A stretch of 46,912 nt of DNA from Ottowia sp. GTDB lineage: Bacteria > Pseudomonadota > Gammaproteobacteria > Burkholderiales > Burkholderiaceae_C. Made by a program: the position numbers and the translations under genes. Within the stretch, counting starts at the first letter, position 1. Every line of letters starts with the position of its first letter. Below the pieces are notes generated by a model. The model did no database searches. It was given only the letters and a program-made list of their open reading frames with translations, and had not been told where the DNA came from. Below are positions 35,469-45,880 of the stretch, one piece after another. Location: positions 1-46,912 of the forward strand of contig JALOAS010000015.1 in the NCBI GenBank assembly GCA_023228705.1. Reading direction: 5' to 3'.

Positions 35469-36371
35469 ATGGCAGTTGAAGACGTAGCGGCGTCGGCCGC
35501 GAGCCACGCGATGACCCCGGGCGAATACGTTGCCCACCACCTGAAGTTCTGGTCTACCGATCCCGACTTTGACGGGGTCTTCAACCTGGCCGTCTTCCAC
35601 ATAGACACCATCCTGTTCTCGGTGCTGCTGGCGGGGCTGACGTTCTGGGTGCTGTGGCTGGCCGCCACGCGCGCCACCTCCGGCGTTCCCGGGCGTTTCC
35701 AGTCGGCCGTGGAGGTTCTGGTCGAGTTTGTCCACAACGAAACCAAGGGCATCATCAGCAACGAGACCAGCCGCAACGCGGTGGCGCCGCTGGGCCTTTC
35801 CATCTTCATCTGGGTCACGTTCATGAACACCATGGACCTGTTCCCGGTGGACCTGTTCCCGGTGATCTGGTCCGGCATCTATTCGCTCTTTGGCGGTGAT
35901 CCGGCACATGCCTACCTGCGCGTGCTGCCCACTGCAGACGTGTCCGGCGCCATGGGCCTGTCGATTTCCGTGCTGCTGATCTCGATTTACTACAACATCA
36001 AGATCAAGGGCGCGCTGGGCTGGGGCCACGAGCTGGTGACCGCGCCGTTTGGCACCAGCCGCAATCCCATCCTGGCCGCCATTTTGGGCGTGGTCAACTT
36101 TGCCATGCAGATGGTCGAGTTCATCTCCAAGACGCTCTCGCACGGCCTGCGGTTGTTCGGCAACATGTACGCGGGCGAGCTCATCTTCCTGCTGATAGCC
36201 ATGATGGGCGGCGCGTTCACGCTGTCGGGGACCGGGTTCATGCTGGTCATCGGGCACATCATTGCCGGTCTGGCCTGGGCCATCTTCCACATCCTGATCA
36301 TCCTGCTGCAGGCGTTCATCTTCATGATGCTGGCGCTGGTCTACATCGGCCAGGCGCATGACACGCATTGA
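35469..36371 (+). CDS. atpB: F0F1 ATP synthase subunit a
   Basis: This is the membrane subunit that forms the proton half-channels against the c-ring. The 300-residue protein has the conserved helix with the essential arginine in LSHGLRLFGNMYAGELIF (Arg228) and a C-terminal helix AIFHILIILLQAFIFMMLAL. It is close in length to other betaproteobacterial subunit a proteins. Sixty-six bases separate it from atpE, which is common in this operon. Confidence 0.97.
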   Translation: MAVEDVAASAASHAMTPGEYVAHHLKFWSTDPDFDGVFNLAVFHIDTILFSVLLAGLTFWVLWLAATRATSGVPGRFQSAVEVLVEFVHNETKGIISNETSRNAVAPLGLSIFIWVTFMNTMDLFPVDLFPVIWSGIYSLFGGDPAHAYLRVLPTADVSGAMGLSISVLLISIYYNIKIKGALGWGHELVTAPFGTSRNPILAAILGVVNFAMQMVEFISKTLSHGLRLFGNMYAGELIFLLIAMMGGAFTLSGTGFMLVIGHIIAGLAWAIFHILIILLQAFIFMMLALVYIGQAHDTH

Positions 36372-36437
36372 TCGGTTTCTGGTTCGCTTTTCCCTTTTCT
36401 CTTCTTCAACCTCAATCCTCAGGAGTTAGGAGTCACC

Positions 36438-36701
36438 ATGGAAGTCATCAGTTTTGTTGCGCTGGCCTCGGGCCTGATCATTGGCCTGGGTGCCGTCGGC
36501 GCCTGTATCGGTATCGGTATCATGGGCAGCAAGTTTCTTGAAGCCTCGGCACGTCAGCCGGAGCTGATGGGTGAATTGCAGACCCGCATGTTCCTGCTGG
36601 TCGGCCTGATCGACGCGGCGTTCATCATCGGTACCGGTGTCGCGCTCTGGTTTGCCACGGCCAACCCGTTCCTGGCCCAGATCGCGCAGATTGCCCAGTG
36701 A
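36438..36701 (+). CDS. atpE: F0F1 ATP synthase subunit c
   Basis: The 87-residue two-helix protein forms the rotor ring. It shows GLIIGLGAVGACIGIGIMGS, the loop ASARQPEL, and the proton-carrying Asp59 in LLVGLIDAAFIIG. The sequence lacks the extra polar residues of sodium-binding rings, so proton coupling is expected. AGGAGT precedes the start. A gap of 96 bases follows before atpF. Confidence 0.97.
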   Translation: MEVISFVALASGLIIGLGAVGACIGIGIMGSKFLEASARQPELMGELQTRMFLLVGLIDAAFIIGTGVALWFATANPFLAQIAQIAQ

Positions 36702-36797
36702 GATCCGGTGGCGGAAGTGGCGCTGGCGCACGGACCCGTCCTGCGCCGGAGCTGCTGACCGCCGTGGCGGGCTGGTGTTGCTATTGAAGGATCAACC

Positions 36798-37268
36798 GTG
36801 AGCATTACAGGTACCCTCATTGTTCAGATCATCGTGTTCCTGCTGCTGGTGTGGTTCACGATGAAATTAATCTGGCCGCCGGTCATGACGGCGCTGGACG
36901 CACGTGCGCAGAGGATCGCCGACGGCCTGGCCGCAGCGGACAAGGCCAAGAGCGAGCTGGCCGAAGCCAACCAGCGGGTCGAGCAGGAGCTTGCGGCCTC
37001 GCGCAGCGAGACGCAGCAGCGGCTGGCCGATGCCGAGCGGCGCGCACAGACCATCATTGAGGAAGCCAAGGCCCGCGCAAGCGAAGAGGCAAGCAAGATC
37101 GTGGCCGCCGCGCGTGCCGAAGCCGAGCAGCAGGCCGTGCAGGTGCGTGAAAGCCTGCGCGAGCAGGTGGCCGGCCTGGCCGTCCGGGGCGCCGAGCAGA
37201 TCTTGCGCAAGGAAGTGGACGCCGGCGTCCATGCCGACCTGCTCACGCAGCTCAAGGCCGAGCTGTGA
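36798..37268 (+). CDS. atpF: F0F1 ATP synthase subunit b
   Basis: This is the peripheral stalk subunit of 156 residues: one N-terminal membrane helix (TLIVQIIVFLLLVWFTMKLI) and a long charged coiled coil rich in Ala, Glu and Arg that dimerises and holds F1. The start is GTG at 36798 after GAAGGATC. It ends 15 bases before atpH. Confidence 0.96.
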   Translation: MSITGTLIVQIIVFLLLVWFTMKLIWPPVMTALDARAQRIADGLAAADKAKSELAEANQRVEQELAASRSETQQRLADAERRAQTIIEEAKARASEEASKIVAAARAEAEQQAVQVRESLREQVAGLAVRGAEQILRKEVDAGVHADLLTQLKAEL

Positions 37269-37283
37269 GCGCGGGAGATCGTC

Positions 37284-37814
37284 GTGGCTGAAGTAGCAAC
37301 CGTTGCCCGCCCCTATGCCGAAGCGTTGTTTGACGTGTGCCGGGATGACCTGCCTGCAGCGCAGCGCTGGCTGAAAGCCCTGGCCGATGTGGCCGCGGAT
37401 CCGCAGCTGCTGCAGTTTGTCGTCAACCCCAAAGTGGACGCGACGCAGGTGCAGGAGCTGATTGCAGGCGCGCTGGACGAAGCCCTGCCGGAGCGGGGCG
37501 CCAACTTCTTGCGTACCCTGATAGAGAACAAGCGGCTGGCGGCGCTGCCCGAGATCGAGCGCCAGTTCCGCACCCTGGTCGGGCGCGCGCACGACGTGAC
37601 CGAGGCCGTGGTCCATACGCCCTTCGTCCTGTCGGACGCCGAGCTGGCCGACCTGCAGCCCGCGCTGGAAAAACGCTTCGGACGCAAGCTGGTGCTGACG
37701 CAGCAGCAGGACGCGTCGCTGATTGGCGGCGTCAAGGTGGTGGCCGGCGACGAGGTGCTGGACACGTCGATCAAGGCGCGCCTGGACCAGATGAAAGTGG
37801 CCCTGACAGCCTGA
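37284..37814 (+). CDS. atpH: F0F1 ATP synthase subunit delta
   Basis: The 176-residue F1 subunit joins the b stalk to the top of the alpha-beta hexamer. It has the OSCP-type N-terminus VARPYAEALFDVCRDD, NFLRTLIENKRLAALPEI, and the C-terminal segment LIGGVKVVAGDEVLDTSIKA. The start is GTG at 37284, with GGGAG upstream. Forty-two bases separate it from atpA. Confidence 0.97.
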   Translation: MAEVATVARPYAEALFDVCRDDLPAAQRWLKALADVAADPQLLQFVVNPKVDATQVQELIAGALDEALPERGANFLRTLIENKRLAALPEIERQFRTLVGRAHDVTEAVVHTPFVLSDAELADLQPALEKRFGRKLVLTQQQDASLIGGVKVVAGDEVLDTSIKARLDQMKVALTA

Positions 37815-37856
37815 CGGCGAGTCGGACTTCCCATTACCCCAAACGAGGAACGAGTC

Positions 37857-39470
37857 ATGCAGCTCAATCCCACAGAAATTTCAGAACTGATCAAGAGCCG
37901 GATCGAGGGCCTGGGCGTCAGCACCGACGTGCGCAACCAGGGCACGGTGGTATCGGTGACCGACGGCATCGTGCGCATTCATGGCCTCTCGGAGGCCATG
38001 CAGGGAGAGATGCTCGAGTTCCCGGCCACGGACGAGGGCCACGCCACCTTCGGGCTGGCGCTGAACCTGGAGCGCGACTCGGTGGGCGCCGTCATCCTGG
38101 GCGAGTACGAGCACATCTCCGAGGGCGACACCGTCAAGTGCACGGGCCGCATCCTGGAGGTGCCGGTCGGCCCCGCGCTGATCGGCCGCGTCGTCAACGC
38201 GCTGGGCGAGCCCATAGACGGCAAGGGGCCCATAGAAGCCGAGATGACCGACGTCATCGAGAAGGTCGCGCCCGGCGTCATCGCGCGCCAGTCGGTGAGC
38301 CAGCCGGTGCAGTCCGGCCAGAAGTCCATCGACTCCATGGTGCCCGTGGGCCGCGGCCAGCGCGAGCTCATCATTGGCGACCGCCAGACCGGCAAGACGG
38401 CGGTGGCCATTGACACCATCATCAATCAAAAAGGTCAGGACATGACCTGCGTGTACGTGGCCATAGGACAAAAGGCCTCGAGCGTCAAGACCGTGGTGCG
38501 CGCGCTGGAGCAGGCCGGCGCCATGGACTACACCATTGTGGTGGCGGCCACCGCGTCCGAGTCGGCCGCCATGCAGTACGTGTCGGCGTACTCGGGCTGC
38601 ACCATGGGCGAATACTTCCGCGACCGGGGGCAGGACGCGCTCATCGTCTACGATGACCTGTCCAAGCAGGCCGTGGCGTACCGCCAGGTGTCGCTGCTGC
38701 TGCGCCGCCCGCCCGGGCGCGAGGCCTTCCCCGGCGACGTGTTCTACCTGCACAGCCGCCTGCTGGAGCGCGCCGCGCGCGTCAACGCGCATTACGTGGA
38801 GCAGTTCACCAAGGGCGAGGTCACGGGCAAGACCGGCTCGCTCACCGCGCTGCCCATCATCGAGACACAGGCCGGTGACGTCTCCGCGTTCGTGCCCACC
38901 AACGTGATTTCCATCACCGACGGCCAGATCTTCCTGGAGACCGACCTCTTCAACGCCGGCATCCGCCCCGCCATCAACGCGGGGATCTCGGTGTCACGCG
39001 TGGGCGGTGCGGCGCAGACCAACTGGATCAAGAGCCTCTCGGGCGGCATCCGGACCGACCTGGCCCAGTACCGCGAGCTGGCAGCGTTTGCGCAGTTTGC
39101 ATCGGACCTGGACGAGGCCACGCGACGCCAGCTGGACCGGGGCGCGCGCGTCACCGAGCTGCTCAAGCAGCCGCAGTACAGCCCGCTGCCCATCAGCCTC
39201 ATGGGCGCGTCGCTGTTTGCCGTCAACAACGGCTACCTGGACGACGTCGAGATCAAGGACGTGCTGCGCTTCGAGTCCGGCCTGCACGCGCACCTGAAGG
39301 ACAAGCACGCGGCGCTGCTCGATACCATCATGCAGAACGCGGCCAAGTGGGACGCCAAGCCGGCCAAGGACGGCGACAGCGACGAGAAGAAGGCGTTCAA
39401 GAAACTGTGCACCGACGCCGAAGCCGAATTGACGTCTGCCATAGAGACGTTCAAGAAGAGCTTCGGCTGA
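37857..39470 (+). CDS. atpA: F0F1 ATP synthase subunit alpha
   Basis: This is the regulatory nucleotide-binding F1 subunit. Walker A is GDRQTGKT (174-181); VSLLLRRPPGREAFPGDVFY and ERAARVNAHYVEQFTKGEVT are standard. It is 537 residues, about 24 longer than the Escherichia coli protein. The extra residues lie near the C-terminus (around WDAKPAKDGDSDEKKAFKK), between the last conserved helix and the end LTSAIETFKKSFG. The insertion is charged and should be on the surface. GAGGAACGAG precedes the start. Confidence 0.97.
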   Translation: MQLNPTEISELIKSRIEGLGVSTDVRNQGTVVSVTDGIVRIHGLSEAMQGEMLEFPATDEGHATFGLALNLERDSVGAVILGEYEHISEGDTVKCTGRILEVPVGPALIGRVVNALGEPIDGKGPIEAEMTDVIEKVAPGVIARQSVSQPVQSGQKSIDSMVPVGRGQRELIIGDRQTGKTAVAIDTIINQKGQDMTCVYVAIGQKASSVKTVVRALEQAGAMDYTIVVAATASESAAMQYVSAYSGCTMGEYFRDRGQDALIVYDDLSKQAVAYRQVSLLLRRPPGREAFPGDVFYLHSRLLERAARVNAHYVEQFTKGEVTGKTGSLTALPIIETQAGDVSAFVPTNVISITDGQIFLETDLFNAGIRPAINAGISVSRVGGAAQTNWIKSLSGGIRTDLAQYRELAAFAQFASDLDEATRRQLDRGARVTELLKQPQYSPLPISLMGASLFAVNNGYLDDVEIKDVLRFESGLHAHLKDKHAALLDTIMQNAAKWDAKPAKDGDSDEKKAFKKLCTDAEAELTSAIETFKKSFG

Positions 39471-39492
39471 GCCGGAACAAGGAGTTTGAGGC

Positions 39493-40374
39493 ATGGCAGC
39501 CGGCAAGGAAATCCGCAGCAAGATCCACTCGGTGGAAAACACCAAGAAGATCACCAAGGCCATGGAAATGGTCGCCACGTCCAAGATGCGCAAGGCGCAG
39601 GAGCGGGTGCGCGCCGCACGCCCCTACGCCGATACCGTGCGCAACATCGCCGCCAACCTGGGGCAGGCCAACCCGGAGTACGTCCCGGCGTACCTGCGCA
39701 GCAACGACGTCAAGAAGGTCGGCCTCATCGTCGTCACCACCGACAAGGGGCTGTGCGGCGGCATGAACACCAACGTGCTGCGCGACGTCACGGCGCGGCT
39801 GCGCGAGCTGCAGGACGCGGGCAATGAAATCGAGGCGGTGGCCATAGGCAACAAGGGCCTGGGCTTTCTGACCCGCATCGGCGCCCGCGTCGTCGCGCAG
39901 GCGGTGCAGCTGGGTGATACGCCGCACCTGGACCAGCTCATTGGCGCCATCAAGTCGCTGCTGGACCAGTACGCCGACGGCCAGCTCAGCGAAGTGCTGA
40001 TTGCCTACACCAAGTTCATCAACACGATGACCCAGCAGCCGGTGATCGAGCGGCTGCTGCCGCTGTCCGGCGAGAGAATGGAGCAGGAAGCGCGCGACAG
40101 CGATTCCTACCGCTCCTGGGACTACATTTACGAGCCCGATCCGCAAAGCGTCATCGACGACCTGCTCAGGCGCTACGTGGAAGCGCTGGCGTACCAGGCC
40201 GTGGCCGACAACATGGCCTCCGAGCAGTCCGCGCGCATGGTCGCCATGAAGGCCGCCAGCGACAACGCCAACGACATCATCGACGAGCTCAACCTCGTCT
40301 ACAACAAGACGCGGCAGGCGGCAATCACCAAGGAACTTTCCGAAATCGTGGGGGGTGCGGCAGCACTCGGATGA
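39493..40374 (+). CDS. atpG: F0F1 ATP synthase subunit gamma
   Basis: This is the central rotor shaft, 293 residues. The N-terminal helix (MAAGKEIRSKIHSVENTKKI, then TKAMEMVATSKMRKAQ) and the C-terminal helix (DNANDIIDELNLVYNKTRQA, then AITKELSEIVGGAAAL) fit the family fully, as does TDKGLCGGMN. The gene starts 22 bases after atpA with GGAGTTTG upstream. Confidence 0.97.
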   Translation: MAAGKEIRSKIHSVENTKKITKAMEMVATSKMRKAQERVRAARPYADTVRNIAANLGQANPEYVPAYLRSNDVKKVGLIVVTTDKGLCGGMNTNVLRDVTARLRELQDAGNEIEAVAIGNKGLGFLTRIGARVVAQAVQLGDTPHLDQLIGAIKSLLDQYADGQLSEVLIAYTKFINTMTQQPVIERLLPLSGERMEQEARDSDSYRSWDYIYEPDPQSVIDDLLRRYVEALAYQAVADNMASEQSARMVAMKAASDNANDIIDELNLVYNKTRQAAITKELSEIVGGAAALG

Positions 40375-40410
40375 TCCCCAGGCAGAGCAAACCATTGGAG
40401 CTGAATACAG

Positions 40411-41844
<1,434 letters not shown>

Positions 41845-41911
41845 GCCTGGCGTGCCGGCGCACGCGCAGTCCGGCGCCCCGCTCAGCGTCTCACACGCTC
41901 AAGGACCGCAT

Positions 41912-42331
41912 ATGGCCACTACTTTTCAGGTTGACGTCGTCAGCGCCGAGGAGTCCATCTTCTCCGGCCAGGCGACCTTTGTCGTGCTGCCGGGCGAGGC
42001 CGGCGAACTGGGCATCTACCCCCGGCACACGCCGCTGATCACGCGCATCAAGCCCGGCCCCGTGCGCATAGAAAAGCCCGACGGCAGCGAAGAGTTCGTC
42101 TTTGTTGCCGGCGGCATCCTCGAGGTGCAGCCCAACGGCGTCACCGTCTTGTCCGACACGGCCATCCGGGGCAAGGATCTGGACGAGGCCAAGGCGCGCG
42201 AAGCGCAAAAGGCCGCCGAAGACGCACTCAGGAACGCCAAGAGCGAAATCGACGTGGCCATGGCATCCTCGGAACTTGCCATCCTGGCCGCCGAACTGGC
42301 CGCATTGCGCAAGTACCGGCAAAAGCGCTGA
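41912..42331 (+). CDS. atpC: F0F1 ATP synthase subunit epsilon
   Basis: The 139-residue F1 subunit has the N-terminal beta-sandwich (FQVDVVSAEESIFSGQATFV, GELGIYPRHTPLITRIKPG, FVFVAGGILEVQP) and a C-terminal helical hairpin that can inhibit ATP hydrolysis. The frame is open to 41852, but ATG at 41912 after AAGGACC fits the family start. It is the last gene of the operon. Confidence 0.96.
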   Translation: MATTFQVDVVSAEESIFSGQATFVVLPGEAGELGIYPRHTPLITRIKPGPVRIEKPDGSEEFVFVAGGILEVQPNGVTVLSDTAIRGKDLDEAKAREAQKAAEDALRNAKSEIDVAMASSELAILAAELAALRKYRQKR

Positions 42332-42374
42332 CAGGCTGCAGGCGATGCAACGCCGGCAGGTTTGAGCCCCAATC

Positions 42375-42403
42375 AAAAACCCGTCCACTGTCGGCGGATT
42401 TTT
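42375..42403. terminator. Probable terminator after the atp operon
   Basis: CAAAAACCCGTCC, a short loop (ACTGTC), then GGCGGATTTTTG forms an imperfect stem of about 10 bp flanked by A and T runs. It lies 44 bases after the atpC stop and could also serve the convergent histidine kinase gene. The rest of 42332-42555 holds no recognised feature. Confidence 0.5.
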
Positions 42404-42555
42404 GACGTGCGCGCGGTGCATCCGGAAACGACCGCGGCGTGCAGCGTATCGTGTTCGGGGATCAGCGGGCGGTGCAGCATTGCGAGACAATACCAAACAG
42501 AAGCATCCTCTGGAAAGTGGGGCCGAACGCACCGGAGGCCGCTGCCCGGCAACGC

Positions 42556-44622
42556 CTATGCGGCCACCGTTGCCGCCACGGGCAGGCTGATCTGGAAGCA
42601 GGCGCCAGCGCTTGACCGGCCGGGCAGCAGCTGAAGGCGGCCGCCGTGTTGCTCGACCATGGCGCGGCTCAAATAAAGGCCCTGCCCGACTCCGGGCAGC
42701 GAGCGCGCCGCGTCACCGCGAAAGAATTGCTCGAACACATGCGCCCGATCGTGCGGCGCTACGCCCGGGCCCTGGTCGCAAACGGTGATGTGCGCCTGCG
42801 CGCCGCTTATCCGCAAGCTGACATCCACCGGCGAATCTGGCGGCGCGTACTGCAAGGCGTTGCCGATCAGGTTGGATACTGCGAGCCCGAGCAGCTTGGC
42901 GTTGTGGCGGACCGGTACCACCGCAGCGGGCAGATCAAGGCGCACGCGCTCGGGCGCAGTGCTGTCGGCCACCACGGTTTGCAACGTGTCTCGCAGGTCA
43001 TGGACCTGTTCAGGTGGCGACATGGCTTGCTCGGAAACCCGTGCCTCTGCCACGCAGTTTTCCATCAAGGCGCTCATCCGCCCGACGGCGCGGCGCACGC
43101 GCGCCAGGCTGCGCTGCGCAACGTCGTGTTGTGCGGCGGAATCCTGACCGAGCGACTCCGCGGCCATTGAAATCGTCAACAGCGGCGTGCGAAATTCATG
43201 CGTCACCATGGACATGAAGCGCCGCTGTGTCTGCAGGGCCTGCGCCAGGCGTTCCTGCGCGCTGCGGCGCTGCGCAACCTCAAGCTGCAACTGTTCGGTG
43301 CGCCCGGCCACCATGGCCTGGAGCTCGGCCGCGCTCCGGCGCGAAGCGCGCAGCGCCACCGCCTGCGCGCGTGCTCGACCCTGTTGCGCGCGCCAGGCAC
43401 GCTGCGCCAGCACCAGGTTGAGCGACACCAGGTGCACGAGCACGCCATAGGTGGGCCAGTCGTGCTCCAGCGCCCATCGGCCGCCGGGCACACCCGCAAT
43501 GCCGGCCAGCACCAGCAACAGCGCCAGCTGCAGCGGCAGCAAGGCAAGGGCGTACAAGCGCACACCCCGATGGTGGCGCAACGCGTGCAGACAGACGACC
43601 ATCAAGGGCTGCATGCCCGCCAGCAAGGTGCCATTGAGCGCCAGCTGCAGCGGCAGGGGCGCATTGCCGGCGGCAAGCACGCCCAGCAGCCCGGCAAGGC
43701 CCATCAGCGCAAGCAATGCGCGGCGCGTCAGCGGGTAATACAGATGCATGCGCAAGGCAACGATGGCAAACAGCCCAAAGGCCACCTGGCCGGCCGCATA
43801 AAAGACCGTCGTGGCCTGGCGCAACAGCGTCGGTGCGGCGGGCAGCACATACGCGCCGTAGCCTGAATACAGCACACTGAATCCCAATATTCCTGCCAGC
43901 GCCATCGCATAAAACCCGTGCTCGGTCGCGCGCAGGCGCCACCAAAACAGCGTGTTGACGATGGCTGCCATCAGAATCATCCCGAGATAGGCGCCATACA
44001 CGCCAGCGCCACGCGTTTGCGCTTGCAAGAAAACGCGCGGCGCAACCAGTTCGGGCTTGACCGCCCATGCGTTGTGCCCTTGCAGCCGCAGGTGCAGCGC
44101 CTGCGGCTGCCCGCTCGGGAGCGTCAGCGCGAATGCGACCCTGCGTGCCGGCACGTCACGGCTGGCCAGCGGCTGCCAGGCCCCGCTGTCCGACACCGTC
44201 TGCGCAGCGTGCGTGCCGTGCAGCAGCCGCATCCTGTCCACGGGCGTCCCGCGCAGCGACAAGATCCAGTCTTGCGCTGCGCCAGCGGTGCGCGCAACAC
44301 ACAGCCGCAGCCAGACCGGGCGCATGCCGCCGGGCCCGGTGACCGTTGTCGTCGCCGCTGGCGCAAACGCGCTGTCAGGCAAGGTGGCAAGCTGCTCGGC
44401 GTTCAGTGTCCCACCCGGATCGGGCAGCACCATCATTGTGCCGCGCAATCCTGAAGGCAGCAGCCACGTCCCGGTGGCGCCACCGGATGCGTTGCATGCC
44501 TGGCCCCACGCCGCCATGGGCAACGCCAGCAGCAAGCCTGGCAACAACAGCCACGCCAGCGCCTTGCGCAAGGTCTTGAGCCAGGGTGCAAACATGGCGC
44601 AAGCATAATCGCAAGCATGCAT
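42556..44622 (-). CDS. Sensor histidine kinase with 7TM-DISM input module
   Basis: The 688-residue membrane kinase has a signal peptide, a periplasmic 7TMR-DISMED-type domain (to about 200), and seven hydrophobic helices (about 208-405). A coiled coil, a HisKA domain (MVTHEFRTP, His475) and a HATPase_c domain follow, the last with SNLIGNALQYAP, DQGPGVAPHD, FEQFFRG and GVGQGLYLSRAMVEQHGG. All catalytic boxes are present. ATG at 44622 has AGGGG upstream; ATG at 44595 also fits, just before the signal peptide. It diverges from the response regulator gene, its likely partner. The sensed ligand is unknown; DISM modules often bind carbohydrates or other small molecules. Confidence 0.9.
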   Translation of the reverse strand: MHACDYACAMFAPWLKTLRKALAWLLLPGLLLALPMAAWGQACNASGGATGTWLLPSGLRGTMMVLPDPGGTLNAEQLATLPDSAFAPAATTTVTGPGGMRPVWLRLCVARTAGAAQDWILSLRGTPVDRMRLLHGTHAAQTVSDSGAWQPLASRDVPARRVAFALTLPSGQPQALHLRLQGHNAWAVKPELVAPRVFLQAQTRGAGVYGAYLGMILMAAIVNTLFWWRLRATEHGFYAMALAGILGFSVLYSGYGAYVLPAAPTLLRQATTVFYAAGQVAFGLFAIVALRMHLYYPLTRRALLALMGLAGLLGVLAAGNAPLPLQLALNGTLLAGMQPLMVVCLHALRHHRGVRLYALALLPLQLALLLVLAGIAGVPGGRWALEHDWPTYGVLVHLVSLNLVLAQRAWRAQQGRARAQAVALRASRRSAAELQAMVAGRTEQLQLEVAQRRSAQERLAQALQTQRRFMSMVTHEFRTPLLTISMAAESLGQDSAAQHDVAQRSLARVRRAVGRMSALMENCVAEARVSEQAMSPPEQVHDLRDTLQTVVADSTAPERVRLDLPAAVVPVRHNAKLLGLAVSNLIGNALQYAPPDSPVDVSLRISGAQAHITVCDQGPGVAPHDRAHVFEQFFRGDAARSLPGVGQGLYLSRAMVEQHGGRLQLLPGRSSAGACFQISLPVAATVAA

Positions 44623-44684
44623 ACGGCCCCTGCACCCGCCCGCAAGCTGAATCCAGATTTATTTTCCGGCACAAGGTCAGGCAC

Positions 44685-45428
44685 GTGAAGACTGCAGGTC
44701 CAGCCCGCTTCGATCTCACGCCAACCGCTGGTCGTGGCATCAGCGTCAGCATCGTTGAAGACGACGTGGACCTGCGCGAGCAGCTCGCCGAATCACTGGG
44801 CGGATGGGGCTTTGCGGTCAGCGCCTGGGGCTCAGCCGCGGACCTGTACCTGGGCCTGCTGGATGCCGGCGGCGCCAGCGACCTGCTGGTGCTCGATCTG
44901 GGCCTGCCCGGTGAAAGCGGTGTGCAAGCACTGCAGCGGCTGCGTGCGCATGCGGTCGGGGCAGGTATGGGCGTGGTCGTGCTCACTGGCGAGGCCGGTG
45001 CCGACATCCGCATGCAAGTGCTGCTGGACGGCGCCGACGCCTACCTGGTCAAGCCCATCAGTGCTCGGGTGCTTGCCGCCACGCTGCTCAGTGTGCACCG
45101 GCGCTTTGCAAACACCAGCACGCCCCGGCAGCAGCCTTGCTGGACTCTGAATTCGGATGGTTGGATGCTGCATGCACCCAACGGCCACGCCGTGGCACTG
45201 ACCGCCGCCGAGCGCGACCTGGTGCAATTTTTGAGTGCTGCTCCGGCCAAGGTATTCACGCGCGAGCAAATCATCCGTGGCATGGGCCACAAGTCGGAAT
45301 ACTACCTCGACCACCGGCTGAACATGGTGGTCAGCCGCCTGCGCAGCAAGGTGCGCAGCCAGACCGGTATCGCCTTGCCGCTGCATACCGTGCGCCATCG
45401 CGGCCTCATGTGGCATCCGCCAGCCTGA
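44685..45428 (+). CDS. OmpR/PhoB-type response regulator
   Basis: The 247-residue regulator has a receiver domain with acidic pocket EDD (25-27), the phospho-acceptor Asp71 in LLVLDLGLPGESG and Lys123 in YLVKPIS. A winged-helix Trans_reg_C domain follows (TAAERDLVQFLSAAPAKVFT, HRLNMVVSRLRSKV, TVRHRGLMW). The start is GTG at 44685, with AAGG upstream. It lies 62 bases from the divergent histidine kinase gene, which supports a two-component pair. Its targets are not shown; the RCC1-like gene downstream is a candidate. Confidence 0.9.
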   Translation: MKTAGPARFDLTPTAGRGISVSIVEDDVDLREQLAESLGGWGFAVSAWGSAADLYLGLLDAGGASDLLVLDLGLPGESGVQALQRLRAHAVGAGMGVVVLTGEAGADIRMQVLLDGADAYLVKPISARVLAATLLSVHRRFANTSTPRQQPCWTLNSDGWMLHAPNGHAVALTAAERDLVQFLSAAPAKVFTREQIIRGMGHKSEYYLDHRLNMVVSRLRSKVRSQTGIALPLHTVRHRGLMWHPPA

Positions 45429-45880
45429 CCGCCCCGCGCGCCGCAGTCGGGCTGTAAATCAAGACGCAACACCAACAGGCGTTGCAGGAGCGGGTGGCTG
45501 CCCGGGATGCGCAAGCACGGGTCCGGCACCCGGGCAGCCGCCCCTGCGAGCCAGACGACAGCCCGGGCGTTCGCGTCATCGTGTCAGTTGCCCGCTGGGG
45601 CGCAGCCACGAGGGGTCCGGCAGACCGCGCGAGCCAATCCCCAGGGCCGCGCCGGTTGAACTACCAATTCCTTGCGAGAGGGCTGCGTGCACGCCATTAA
45701 CCGATTCAAGGGGGAATTGTTAGTTACCCGTGATTTTGTGATGTTTGGTGATAGACAGTGACTATCCTGGGGTAAAAAGCCGCTTTTCTAGGGTACAATT
45801 TGCCGCTTGTTACATTTTTGTCACGATGACATTGAGTGTTGTCAAGTTTTACGCAATTCTTGTCTCGAGGAAGAAACCGG
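45429..45880 (+). other. Leader region before the RCC1-like gene
   Basis: This 452-base gap holds no gene. A strong imperfect hairpin (45492-45543) is followed by an AT-rich tract from about 45700 with TACAAT at 45794-45799 as a likely -10; no good -35 is seen 17 bp upstream, so an activator or another sigma factor may be needed. A long 5' leader would result. GAGGAAGAAACCGG precedes the gene. Confidence 0.5.
45492..45543. repeat. Strong inverted repeat after the response regulator
   Basis: GGGTGGCTGCCCGGG (45492-45506) pairs with CCCGGGCAGCCGCCC (45529-45543) with one G-T pair and a 22-base loop. Outer GCAGG and CCTGC arms extend it. No T-tract follows, so it may be a factor-dependent terminator, a protein-binding site or an mRNA structure. 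Confidence 0.5.
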
